Of a DNA stretch of 64,000 bases, positions 1-9,870 are shown one piece after another. The stretch is from Coniella vitis (Eukaryota > Ascomycota > Sordariomycetes > Diaporthales > Schizoparmaceae), in the NCBI GenBank assembly GCA_011317545.1, contig WUJK01000015.1, forward strand, positions 310,001-374,000, in the 5' to 3' direction. Numbering within the stretch: position 1 is the stretch's first letter; each line of letters starts with the position of its first letter. The position numbers and the translations under genes were made by a program. The notes beneath the pieces were generated by a model, which was not told where the DNA came from, made no database searches, and saw only the letters and a list, made by a program, of their open reading frames with translations.

Positions 1-1214
1 GAGTCGGCGTCTTGCAGGACTATCGCCAGAATTCATAACGCCATTGAAAGCGCAGCGACGTGCATCGCGTCAACGCCGTGAGCGATGAGGCCTTGGTGAT
101 CAGTAACGCTCGAGTGAAGCTCCTCTTCTCGAGGACTCCAGTGTCGGGCCATGGACGAGCCAGTCAATTCGCTGGTATTGCTTGACGCTGTGGAAATTTT
201 GGTCGCAATTATGAGGCTCGTCGCCCCCCCCCCCCGACCCTGTGGTCGAGACGCGACGGTTTGCTTGTCCTTCGGGTATCGTTTGCGGCAATGCGGCGCA
301 GTTCGCGAGTGCGAGCACCCCTCCCTCGCCGCTTTAAGCTGGTCGGCTTCCCTCATAGGGCACGGAGAGACGAGAAGGGAGAGATGGAAGGAGGGACAGG
401 TTTGTTGCTGTGGGGATTGCCCGAGTGTGTGTATATTGACAGTAGCGGGAATATTCCTAAGGGGGCTCGATCTTTGCACAGATAGTCTACCGATGCGCAG
501 CTGGTTTACTTGATGACCGACATTTGTTGGCTCATGGATATTCGCTGGCTGATCTCCATGAAATTTTGGCGCCAGCATGGGCTGCCTTACCAGTAACAAG
601 TCATATCCCCCCAGCCTGCGAGTGCGCCCTCTGTGCTTGCTAATATTACGAACACAACTAGATACCGATGTATCAGGGAATGTGCAGGAAAGAGGGGGCT
701 TTCCAGTTGAGGGTAGGGAGACCAGTTCCTGTTGAGAGGCGGGTGCCCAAACGGAGAATGCAGGCATAATTGGCCTGATGCTGCGAGCTGCTGCGAGCTG
801 CAGCGAGCTGCAGAACCCATTGACCGCACGGCGTCCATTTGGGCCGCCCTGCATGGGGCCCGACCAAACACTGACCAATAGTCAAATTGACTCGTCACAG
901 CCTTATGTTGCTCGTGCGAGGCATCGGAAATGCTGGACCCACGGTGAATGCGCGTGAGCCAGAGGCCGCCCGTTTGCGAGGTGTCGGTTACTATTATAGT
1001 GACATCAAGACTTATATATTCACGCCAAGTACCTTCTATACGCTCTGGGGCCAGAACGGCACCGCACCCGCCCAGGGATGCAGCGGCACCTGGGCTCAAG
1101 TTTCGGGCATAGGAACGCTTTTCGTGACCTGACCAATCGGCCGCCGGTGCTGCATTCATGTGCTGGTTTCGTTCACCACAGCGAGCAATACGGGGCCCTG
1201 CCCTGGGCATATGG
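1..1214. other. No gene recognised; upstream region of the FHA-kinase
   Basis: Open frames of 238-281 codons exist here on the minus strand, but they overlap each other in different frames, have no recognisable domain and look like chance frames in GC-rich DNA. The stretch has a poly-C run near 225-236 and an imperfect GCTGCGA-type repeat near 780-811. I see no RNA gene. Confidence 0.5.
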
Positions 1215-1223
1215 GCGGGCGGA

Positions 1224-1230
1224 TATATAA
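1224..1230 (+). promoter_or_regulatory. TATA-box-like element upstream of the FHA-kinase
   Basis: TATATAA lies 85 bp before the preferred start codon at 1315. If it sets transcription start about 30 bp downstream, the in-frame ATG at 1240 would fall outside or at the very edge of the mRNA, which favours the 1315 start. Confidence 0.4.
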
Positions 1231-1314
1231 GATACTGCAGTGTCAGGCAAAATATCCAACTGTCGCTCATACGCTCTGTATTATCTCCTTCTTTCGTCAA
1301 CACGGGACCCCAAA

Positions 1315-3236
1315 ATGCAAGCAGACGAGGAATCCAAGACTCTCTTCAAGATTCGCTCAGTTAGTGACTTCATACACCACGCCCACAATGAACGATTCCG
1401 CATCCAAGAAGCGCTGCAATTCTGCTCGGATGAATTCGCTAGTCAGGCGACGTCCATCCATGGAGACACACCTGCCCCAGACCAGCCAAGTCAGACGTAC
1501 CTACGATTCACCGTCGACCACGACATGATTGACGAGCAGGCTGGCTTCGTCTTCGGTAGTGACAGGGCAGCTTGTGATGTACTCATCGACACACCCAGCC
1601 CGCGCCTCTTCGCGATTCGATTCAAACCGGCAACCAAGGCCGTCTTGTTGAAGAACTTGTCCACCGACGGGATCCATGTTAGCTCAACGCAATATACCAC
1701 AACCAAGATCAAAAGCCAGCGAGCCCTGGTGCCAAACGATAAGGTGACCATCTATCTCCCTCGAACCGACCTGACACTCGACCTTGCGGCGCCATCTCAG
1801 GATCTTCTCCAGCGCTACCACATGGAGCAATTTTGGGCTCGACTTGCCCGGGCCCTACCAGGCCTCGGCGGCTTAGAGCTGGAATCGATCCCGCCCTCTA
1901 CGGCACCGCCTGCGTCCCAGAAGACTCGTCGAACCTACATTATGCAGTCCAAGGTAGGTTCCGGCGCCTTTGGAACTGTCCATCGTGCTCTCCATACCTA
2001 CACCGGGGAGGTGGTTGCCGTGAAGGAGTTTCACAATGCTCAGAAGTTCTCCCTCCGCGAACCTGCGATCCTAGAGAGTCTCTCGCATGTACGTTCACCA
2101 TCCTGGTACCTACTTTTATTTCCATACTTACAAGCTTCAAGCCCAACATCGTGAAGTTTATCGAGTTCATATCAGGCCAAGGCCACCCCTTGTTAGTCAT
2201 GGAGTTTGTCAGCGGCTCCAGCCTTGGCACTGAACACGAACAGTCGCCATTGATCAGACAAGAGATACGGGATCTCACTTGCGAACTCCTCGACGGTCTG
2301 GCATACCTCCATTCGAAGCACGTCACACATCGGGACCTGAAACCAGACAACATTCTGGTGACTTGTCGCAGCCCAGTGCGCATCAAATTGACCGACTTTG
2401 GGCTATCGGCTCTACGATCTCAGAATCTTACGACTTGGTGCGGCACAAGGCTTTATCTCGCCCCCGAAGTCGACGAAAGAAGACCCTATACCAACAAGGT
2501 TGATCTTTGGTCACTGGGAGTGGTTGTCCTGGAACTTTTCTCAGGGTTGCCTAGCTACTCGCAGCGGCACCGCCAACAATGGCCCGGGCTGCTTCGAGAA
2601 AGGCTCGACAGAGCCAATCGTCTCGAGAGCCATTACGAATTTGTCAAGTCTCTGCTCCAAGTTGATCCAAGAGACCGGCCGTCGGCAGTTCAAAGCCTCG
2701 CCCTCGCTCGCTCTCTCCAGAATGCTTGGGATGCTACCCAATATGCCGCTTCGAGCTCGACCATTCCGTTGCCAGCATCGTTGCTGAGCCGGTCCGAAAA
2801 CGCTCCTGGCCCATCGAGTCTGCAAACTGCTGCACAGACTCAGATCTTTGTCCCGCTGCTGTCTTGGATCGATGATGTAGAGCACGTCGAGGATCAATGC
2901 TCGCCAGGGCAGATCGCTGCTGCACCTCCCGTCTCGGACGGCGGCGAGTCGTCTAACATGGCCCAGCCGGTGGCCCACGCATCTGTGCTGAAGAGCGACG
3001 CGGTCACGCCAACGGAGGCTTACTGGATCTTGAGGTTAGGTAATAGAACCGTGGCCTACATGGCCCGAGAGGGGTTGGTGAACATAACCCATGTTGCGCA
3101 CGCCAGTGGATACGGGTCACAGCTGCCATGGAAAAGCATCGATAAGGATCTTGGGAAGATCGACAGGACCATGGTGCGCGGCAAAGACCTCCAGGGCAGC
3201 TATGTCACATTTGCCGATGCCGGTAAGGATCGCTGA
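1315..3236 (+). CDS. FHA-domain serine/threonine protein kinase with a C-terminal APSES/KilA-N-like domain
   Basis: Two exons, 1315-2088 and 2142-3236, give 622 residues. The 53 bp intron has a GTACGT donor, and splicing restores the kinase motif ...SLSH-PNIVKF. A divergent FHA-like domain occupies about 60-150: the usual GR is FGS, and NLSTDGIHV stands for the S-x-x-N-G-T loop. The kinase domain spans about 209-440 and has all the active-site elements: glycine loop GSGAFG (215-220), K237 in VAVKEF, HRDLKPDN (D323), DFG (D343) and APE (365-367). The layout resembles Chk2/Rad53-type checkpoint kinases, so phosphopeptide-guided signalling in the nucleus is inferred. Residues 551-622 (WILRLGNRT...GLVNITHVAHASG...VRGKDLQGSYVTFADA) resemble the DNA-binding APSES/KilA-N fold. 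The start at 1315 has a CAAAATG context; an in-frame ATG at 1240 would add 25 residues. Kinase call is firm; the tail is an inference from motif spacing. Confidence 0.88.
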
Positions 3237-4410
3237 ATTCTTGGGCCTTGGTACCGACCTGTTTCACGGACTAGCCAGGCAGGTAGAGTCCAGAGGCGGA
3301 AAGAAGGTTCTATGGTAAAGCAAGAGAACCTCAGGCGGATCATTATTCGACTCCAAAGCCTGGACATGTAATAGTGATGAATTTGTGTGCTCACACATAC
3401 GCACTTCTCAACACCTGGGGGCTATTTTAACTCTTTCCCCCCCCCCCTCTGTGTTATAGGCTGGTCGTCGACCTACTACTAAACGTCAGTAGGCTCTATT
3501 GCCTGCACGCGAATAGGCCCGAGCCACTGCATTAGTCGTCGCGTCCAAAAACGGAAGACGCACGCTCATAAGGCCGCACACGGGGGGCTGCCGGCGCCGG
3601 CATGCGTGCGACCGCCGTTCCAAGACTTCCGGTCATCTACACGCCAGAAATCGGTACAGTGTCTCCCGGCCTCGACCCATTTCAAGTGGTGCGCAGGAGT
3701 GGCGAACGCGGCATCTGCAATCTCCCTACCGAATAATCTCTAATGCTGCGGACTGTTCGGCAGCCGTTTGGCAGGAGGCTGGAATGAGAAAACGCCCTGG
3801 TAGATGTAGAGCCCGATAGGTACAGGTCGCGCGACCTTCCCTCCGTTTCCACATGCGCCCCAGATAGCTCTCTCGCGGAATCTTCAATCTTGTTCGCCAA
3901 GATTCCCAGGTTGACTTCCTATCCAGGCTGCCGACCCGAGGCGATATCGCGAGAGCGGCAGATAGAGCCTGAGGATTTTTCCTGGGCTCTCTTCCGTATA
4001 GAAGTTGCTTGCTATATAGCGGGGGAGACAACAAACTGAGTCAGCAAGACTATCGACATCGCGAGACAGCCCCGGAGCCCTTCTGAATTCGCTTGCTTTG
4101 CAATCCGCTGCTTGCTTTGGCTTCCAGAGAGACCGTATATTTCGCGCTTTTTCTTTTCTTCGGGAGAAAACAAAAGCTGAATTCATAAGTTATGGGTGAA
4201 GTCTAATGAGATGTGAGATCCGAGCCTTGCTCGAGCCAGCAATTCCAGTAGCGTTTGTCTTTTAATGCATCGTATCGTCTTATTCGTAACTCGATTGTTG
4301 TTGTAAGCGTCGCGGGGGAGGCTGGCTACTGCATAATATGTATACCTGTCGAGATGGCCGCGACGGTTGGCCAGGCTGACTCTCGGAGACAATATGGACA
4401 TGTCGTGGGA
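3237..4410. other. Intergenic stretch, no gene recognised
   Basis: Short overlapping open frames only, none with a recognisable domain. A poly-C run lies near 3440. From about 4250 the base composition shifts towards AT and leads into the 5S-associated duplication. I see nothing else assignable. Confidence 0.45.
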
Positions 4411-4509
4411 TTGGTCGTACGTGATGGCAATGGTCATCTGAATGCTCATATTGTGACGTTTTGTAGATGCTGTTGGCTATATATGAGAACGACAATAACG
4501 ATCGCTTTC
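4411..4509. repeat. Diverged copy A of a 5S-flanking segment
   Basis: This segment aligns by eye with 5026-5147. Both begin with the block TGGTCGTACGT, which is the first 11 nt of the 5S gene on the minus strand. They then share GTTTTGTAGATGCTGTTG and GAGAACGACAATAACGATCG with scattered differences. Copy B carries about 22 extra bases in the middle. Many differences are C/T or G/A, as expected if repeat-induced point mutation acted on a duplicated segment, but I could not count them formally. The 5S body itself is not recognisable next to copy A. Confidence 0.6.
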
Positions 4510-4917
4510 ATTCCTTATTACAGCCACCATTACCATTATGTAAAGAGATGATACCTTTCAAGAAGAATATATTTAAATCTAATTTAAAGAGTTCAACAAG
4601 AAGAAAATACGGTCTTTGATGGCAAAGTATTCCGAGTGTTAAATATAATGGGTATATTGAAGATCATGTAGAGCTTCGTGAATTTTACCGAGGATTTGAT
4701 AACCTAATCCATCACCCTTTACTAAAAAGATATAAAATAGAATACTACGTACAATAATAATACGAGAGCCTTTTGATCTATTCACAAGCAATCATGACCT
4801 CGACAATCACCGCATAGAAGAGAAAGGCGAGAATAGTTGCAGGGCTAACTAACAGCATAACCGAATTCATATACTAAAAAAAAAAAAAAAAAAAAACCCT
4901 CAAAAAAGAGGGGCAAA
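4510..4917. other. AT-rich spacer with a long A tract
   Basis: This spacer between the duplicated copy and the 5S gene is clearly more AT-rich than the rest of the window and holds no open frame of note. It ends with a 21-base A run (4876-4896) and a shorter one (4902-4907), both discussed as a possible Pol III terminator. Confidence 0.5.
4897..4917 (-). terminator. Probable RNA polymerase III terminator of the 5S gene
   Basis: On the minus strand the 3' end of the 5S gene is followed at once by TTT, then TTTTTT at 4907-4902, then a 21-base T run at 4896-4876. Oligo-T immediately after the transcript is the normal Pol III stop. The very long outer T run is unusual and may be a retroposition poly-A scar read from the other strand. 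Confidence 0.6.
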
Positions 4918-5036
4918 ACGTACAACACCGGGTATTCGCTAATGGTCACCCACTTAACTACTAATCCGGCCCTTAGTGGCTTATTTAGGGGAGAGCGGAC
5001 GGGATCCCAAGCTTTCCACTAGGTATGGTCGTACGT
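4918..5036 (-). rRNA. 5S ribosomal RNA gene (119 nt), variant or slightly decayed copy
   Basis: Read on the minus strand it starts ACGTACGACCATA and ends GGTGTTGTACGT, the typical ends of filamentous ascomycete 5S rRNA. The internal landmarks CCCGTCCGCTC, TTAGTAGTTAAGTGGGTGAC and AGCGAAT are in order. Helix I arms pair fully (ACGTAC with GTACGT). The inner hairpin AGTGG/CCATT also pairs, with one G-U, although it differs from the GGTGG/CCACC I recall for Neurospora. Such paired changes suggest a functional variant type rather than random decay. Dispersed single 5S genes are normal in these fungi. Oligo-T follows directly. A pseudogene cannot be excluded because a flank has been duplicated and mutated. 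Confidence 0.85.
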
Positions 5037-5147
5037 GGCAGAAATGGTCTTCTAAGCACTTATATTGTGTTACATTGGCTCTACAGCATGATGTTTTGTA
5101 AATGCTGTTGCTTATACCATGGAGAACGACAATCACGATCGCCTTTT
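5026..5147. repeat. Diverged copy B of the 5S-flanking segment
   Basis: This is the partner of 4411-4509. It begins inside the first 11 nt of the intact 5S gene and covers its immediate upstream flank (the minus-strand 5' side). Internal landmarks are GTTTTGTAAATGCTGTTG and GAGAACGACAATCACGATCG. It ends in a T run at about 5143-5153. Confidence 0.6.
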
Positions 5148-5471
5148 TTTTTTGTCCTCCACGTTATGGACACCCCAGTAGAAAAAATAAGGTCTTTGCA
5201 TCTGACGCTTGATACTCCAGCCATGGCGCTGCCAGTCTCGCTCTGCCGTGCTGGGATAACCTCAAGTGCCCCCCCATCTTTCGCAAGTTCTTCAACGGGA
5301 GGAGACTGCCTGTTCGCACCTGATACAGCTGGCCATTCGGCTCCTCGGACGGGTAATGGAAAGCAAAATATTGATTGAGTACATGGTTTTGTTTGATCAA
5401 AAATGTCCCAGCAAAGAAAAATAAAAATAAAAAAAATAACAATTGTATCAGTACTTGACCAGAACTCTTGC

Positions 5472-6512
5472 TCACAACTTTGCCTTGTCTTGCTCCTTCT
5501 TCTGCTCCTCCTTCTCCCCCGCGTTTGCATTGGCCAATTCATCCTCCCACCAAGGCCAGTTCCCAGGCGCATCCCGCGGCATCTCCCCAGCCAAAACCGG
5601 CTCCCGCTTCTCGACAAACGCCCTGGCGCCTTCTGCAAAATCAGGCCTCTGGAACAACTCAAACAAGACCCGACTCTCCAACAAGTGCGCGCCCTCGGGC
5701 GTCCCCGGGCCGCGGTAGACCATGTCCCGCATCAAGACCGTGCTCACGACGCTCGCGTGGCGCGCCACTTCCTCGGCCAACGCGAGCGCGCGGGGCAGCA
5801 CGGCGGCAGGGTCGTCCACCAAGGTGCAGAGCCCGTCGAGCAGCGGGTCCGTGGCGGGGTAGACGCCGCCCGTCGTCGCCAGGTGCATGGCGCGGGAGGC
5901 GCCCAGCAGGCGCGGGAGGAAGAAGGAGCTGCAGCCCTCGAGCACGAGCGCGCGGCGGGCAAAGACGAAGCCGATGCGCGCGGCGGTGTGCGTCACGCGG
6001 ATCGCGCACGGGAGCGTCATGGTGGCGCCGATGCCGACGGCGGAGCCGTTGAGCGCGGCGATGACGGGCTTGGGGCAGCGGAAGATGGCGAGCGAGACGC
6101 GGCCGCCGCCGTCGCGGTGGGCGGATGCTGTGGATGCTGCGAGGCGGGACGCTTCTGCGTTGGCAGAGGCAGGGGCGAGGGCGTCGGGGGCGAGATCCAT
6201 GCCGGCGCAGAAGATGCGGTTGGTTGGGTCTGAGCCGGTCAGGACAATGCAACGGACGCGCGGGTCGGTGGAGAGGAGGCTGAAGGCTCGCTCGAGGGAG
6301 AGCATCATGGTTGTGTTGAAGGCATTGCGGGCTTCGGGGCGGTGCAGGGTGATGACTATGATGGGGGTCGCGGTGGGTGCGGACGGCGGGTGGTGGGAGA
6401 TTCTGAGAGTCGGGAGGGAGAGGGTGGTGTAGGACTGTGGGGGAGGGCTGACGGTTGATGCTGGAGTGGTCTTGTTGGTCTTGTTGTTGTTGTTGTTGCT
6501 GGATTGCGCCAT
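5472..6512 (-). CDS. Enoyl-CoA hydratase/isomerase family protein, probably peroxisomal
   Basis: Single exon, 346 residues, starting MAQSSNNNNN. An upstream in-frame ATG at 6599 would add 29 low-quality residues. The crotonase fold is clear from about 45 on: HRPEARNAFN, the first oxyanion-hole motif FCAGMDL, the second GSAVGIGATM, and FARRALVLEGCSSFFLPRLLG, where the glutamate sits at the position used by enoyl-CoA isomerases. The protein ends in AKL, a type 1 peroxisomal targeting signal, so a role in peroxisomal fatty-acid beta-oxidation (hydratase or delta3-delta2 isomerase) is inferred. The N-terminal Asn/Thr/Pro-rich 40 residues are likely disordered. The coding region is very GC-rich around 5700-6150. 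Family assignment is firm; the exact substrate is not known. Confidence 0.9.
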   Translation of the reverse strand: MAQSSNNNNNKTNKTTPASTVSPPPQSYTTLSLPTLRISHHPPSAPTATPIIVITLHRPEARNAFNTTMMLSLERAFSLLSTDPRVRCIVLTGSDPTNRIFCAGMDLAPDALAPASANAEASRLAASTASAHRDGGGRVSLAIFRCPKPVIAALNGSAVGIGATMTLPCAIRVTHTAARIGFVFARRALVLEGCSSFFLPRLLGASRAMHLATTGGVYPATDPLLDGLCTLVDDPAAVLPRALALAEEVARHASVVSTVLMRDMVYRGPGTPEGAHLLESRVLFELFQRPDFAEGARAFVEKREPVLAGEMPRDAPGNWPWWEDELANANAGEKEEQKKEQDKAKL

Positions 6513-7417
6513 AGTGGTGAGCGTCGTGATGTGTAACTTGAAGGGTGAGGTTTGTCTCGTCGTGATGCAAGTCAAGTCGGGTGGCTTGAGGATAAGCAAT
6601 TGTCAAACAAGACGCGCAAATGGCACTCAAAAATTGGCATCCAAGGGAAGAAGGAATCCGTGGGAAGGAAAACCGAGCATGGTCGAGTCTCAAGGCGGAC
6701 GACTGTACTGACTGACTTACTCCTCTCTTGAATAGGAGGAGGTGACGCTCGAGTTGCCGAGGCGCATTCCGTGAGGGGAACCTCGTCTGCAACCCACGGG
6801 TCGCGTTCTTACTGCCGCCAGTCTCGACAACCTACTAAACAAGCTTCATCAAGTTCGGTTTCTTGGAACAAAATAAGAAGGGAAGAAGGCAAAAGAAGAA
6901 CAAAGAAATCCACCTTTATACTTCCTATCACCAGACCGGGACATTCCGATCTTTTCACTCCTGCTCGGCACTTTTCTCTCACAGATATCTAAATACAATA
7001 CTTGATCAATAATGTGCTGCCTCGCCATTGGCAATGGCCAACTGATGGCTTCAGTCAATTTCAGTCAAAGGCCGGTTGGCGGATCAGATAACAATGGAAG
7101 TGGGAAATGCCTCGCAATGCTATGGATATAAACATCGAAATGTACACCTGCGAACCGTGACTCTACCGCCAATTCAAAAAAAAAAAAAAAAAAAACCGGT
7201 ATCGGGTCTCTTATGATACAGCGTCATACAGACCCAAGTCAACCCAAGAGCACTCAGTGGCGATCAATGCACATCAATGTCGCGCTGCGGCAAAACGAGA
7301 TTCAACACTTGACGTACTTTCCTAGCCTAAGATCCAATGTAGCTCTCGGACAAGATATCGTCACTGTTTCTTTTCATCGCTCTGCTATGCAAGAAAACAT
7401 GTTCCTTCCTTCGTATC
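6513..7417. other. Intergenic stretch, no gene recognised
   Basis: Contains the promoter side of the enoyl-CoA hydratase gene and the 3' side of the next minus-strand gene. A 20-base A run lies at 7176-7195. Open frames are all below about 85 codons and carry no recognisable motif. Confidence 0.45.
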
Positions 7418-8567
7418 TTACATGAACTTGCTGGCAAAAGACATGAGGCCGCCCTGGCTCTGAGCCTGGCTCTTCATGTACATCTTGAGCGCCATCTCAC
7501 CAGCCTGCTGCACCGCGCTCTCCTTGGAAGAGCCCGAGCTGACACGGCCCGAGGAAGCCTGTGAGTCAAATAGCTTGCTGGCCTCGCTCATGGCCAGGCC
7601 AATCAGCTCGCTCTGGGAGCTGCCACCGCTGCCGCCCGTGAACATCTTGATGGCTTGCATGGCAGCCGCGTTGCCCATCGACCCCGAGTCGGCCTCGCTG
7701 CCGTCGTCTTGGCCGCCAAAGAACTTCTGGTGGTGTGAGATAGCAGCTGTGCTTAGTCGTCAGCATCTGGTATCTTCCATTGCCCATTGGTGGAGGTTAT
7801 TCGTCCTCCCCTTCATCATTTTGCAATCGTCTGTGTGTATGAGAGAGAGAGACACTCTGTGGTGTAGGTGCCGCCGAGTCGTGGCGGAGTTGATTTGTAA
7901 TTGCGGCGTCTGGTTTACGTACCCTGCTCATCGACCTCCTCGGTTGCCAGTTGGCTCTTGTTGCCCATGAAGCGTCCCATGATACCCGAGAAGAAGTCGG
8001 CGCCGCCCGAGTCACCAGCGTTGCGCGAGGCGTGCTCGGCGGCGCGCTGGTGGAAGCCCTCCTCCTCGCTGTCATCACGGGGCTGGTATCCGTGGCGGGG
8101 TCCTGCAGGGAAAGGCAAGGAGACGAGTGTTAGCTTGACCGGGCCTCGATCCCTAGAGGCAATGGTCGGGGGTAGCCTTCTTTCCGAAGGGTAAGGGCGA
8201 TGGCAGATCTGTCGGAAGACGCAGGTGTAACCAGGGAGAGGGGTAACTTGCTGTTGTCTTCGTAGCCACCGCCACCACCGCCATAGGCACCGCCTGTTTG
8301 CGGGATCGTGTCAGTAGTGTTGTCGGTCTTTGGAGTCGTCAAGGTGACTGATGGAAGGAGCGGTAGGTCTTACTGCCGAATTCTAGAAACCAATCCTAGT
8401 CAATATATAGTTTGTTACAGGATGTTGGGTTGCTAATGGGCTGCCGACGTCTGATCTTGTCTGCCGCTGTCTCCTCATGGGATGATATGGCGGGGTAGCT
8501 CCAGCAGCGGGCAGCTCGAGTAGAGGGCACAGAGGGACTCACCAGGTTGCTCACGTCCGTAAGACAT
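7418..8567 (-). CDS. Small disordered Gly/Ser-rich protein (fungal 'beta-flanking'/DUF7721-like), five exons
   Basis: Exons on the minus strand are 8567-8543, 8382-8374, 8293-8252, 8102-7923 and 7746-7418, giving 194 residues. The frame closes exactly across all four introns. The product starts MSYGREQPEFG, has a Gly/Tyr stretch (about 13-22), an acidic/His middle ending ...FFSGIMGRFMGN, and a C-terminal helical half with AAISHHQKFFGG, AAMQAIKMFTGG and GEMALKMYMKSQAQ. This pattern matches a family of small fungal proteins labelled beta-flanking protein or DUF7721; the name is from memory and function is unknown. Two features are odd: exon 2 is only 9 nt, and the intron after exon 3 uses a GC donor (GCAAGT), the only choice that keeps frame. 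The reading of exons 4 and 5 is strong; the first three small exons are less certain. Confidence 0.72.
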
Positions 8568-9870
8568 TTTTGACTTGAGATGAAGTTAATGCTGAAGAAG
8601 AGATTCGGCGGTGTGCTTGCTGTTGGAAGGGAAACGGTGGTCGCGTCTTTGGCAGAGAAAGTTGGCAAGTCGAGTTTCCTTGCCCCAGCGTCCAGTCCAG
8701 CTGTGCTGTCCCTATATAACTGACAATTGGAAGCTGCTGCTGCAGGGTAACGGGGGTGCCTCCAAAAGGACAGGGGGGTTCGTTTGTCTGTCTGTCAGTG
8801 ACGAAGAGGCATCCCAAAGGCGCAGCAGCGGCTGCAGCTGCTGCAGTCCCCACTGATTGATTTCAGCTGTGTGGTGACGTTGGCGGGGTTAGCGTCCTGA
8901 AACCTGGCACCGGCAAAAGCAATTCGACCGACCGCTCCTTTTCCAGAGAGAAGTGTACATGATGATAAACAAAACACCACAACGCTTTTGCTTGGCCGAC
9001 CAGGCTAAGTAACATGTAGGGTTATATTCGTGACACGCTCCATGCCAGAGACCGTTTCTCTCAGTTGTGTCTCAAACCCCAAATGCTTCCAGGGCGTGCA
9101 AGCGGTCATGTGCCCAGAAATACATGAGCTATGTACCTAGGTACTATGTACGGATGGTACATAGTTCTGTGTACATACGGGTACCCCGAAAGGGGGTCCC
9201 AAGGGGGGGTTCCCGTCACCCAGTAGTGTGGTTCTAGAAGTAGACGTGTGCATAGCGCAAAACCCAGTGAGCGCATGGAAATCGTTCAGATGCCACCATT
9301 CGGAGAAACGTAGCACAGAGTAGAGCTCCCTAAAAGTACACAGTCTCGCCTCCATCAGATGGCAGACGGGTTTTCGGACGGGGGGCCATGATGCCCACTT
9401 GCCATTCATCCCTACACACATAGTACTATGTACAGTACGTCGGAGGTTTGCGTCCCAGCGTAGTGTATACATAGTATATTTCTCTAAATGTGGCTGAATG
9501 AATAGTAGAGCTGGTCCTTATTAACAGACAAGGTCATCCATCAGTAAACACGACAAACCACTCCAACTTCTAGAAGCCTGCCGATTATGTGGCAGAGACT
9601 AGTGGTGATATACGCAACCCTGGGTTCATTTCCTCGCACAAAACTAAACACAGGTCAAAGCAGACATCCAATCCAGCCCTGTGACGCCGTGTCGCAACCA
9701 TATACTCCCCGGATCCATGGGTTGCCGAAAACACCGCAGCAGTATGCATTGCACCGCCGTGAGCGTGCCGGCAGGCCAGGTCAGAAAATAACGAAACAAG
9801 AAGCAGAGGGGCAAGAAGCTGTGTATGGATGGGCAGCTGCTATGCTGGCTGCAACAAAGGAGGTTACCCA
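8568..9870. other. Intergenic stretch with dense TACTATGTAC-type motifs
   Basis: No convincing gene. Between 9130 and 9480 there are several copies of TACTATGTAC/GTACATAGT and of TACCTAGGTAC. One pair forms a perfect 9-bp hairpin arm set at 9143-9151 and 9157-9165. See findings. Confidence 0.5.
9143..9165. repeat. Perfect 9-bp inverted repeat (ACTATGTAC / GTACATAGT)
   Basis: Arms at 9143-9151 and 9157-9165 are exact reverse complements separated by GGATG. The same core word recurs at many other intergenic places in the window. Confidence 0.7.

Noticed and set aside
33..1303. Long minus-strand open frames of 281 and 238 codons (33-878 and 587-1303).
   Set aside because: They overlap in different frames, lack domains and have composition typical of chance frames in GC-rich DNA.
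5659..6792. A 377-codon minus-strand frame rich in Arg/Pro/His overlapping the enoyl-CoA hydratase gene.
   Set aside because: It is another frame of the same strand with no crotonase motifs; the 5472-6512 frame has all of them.
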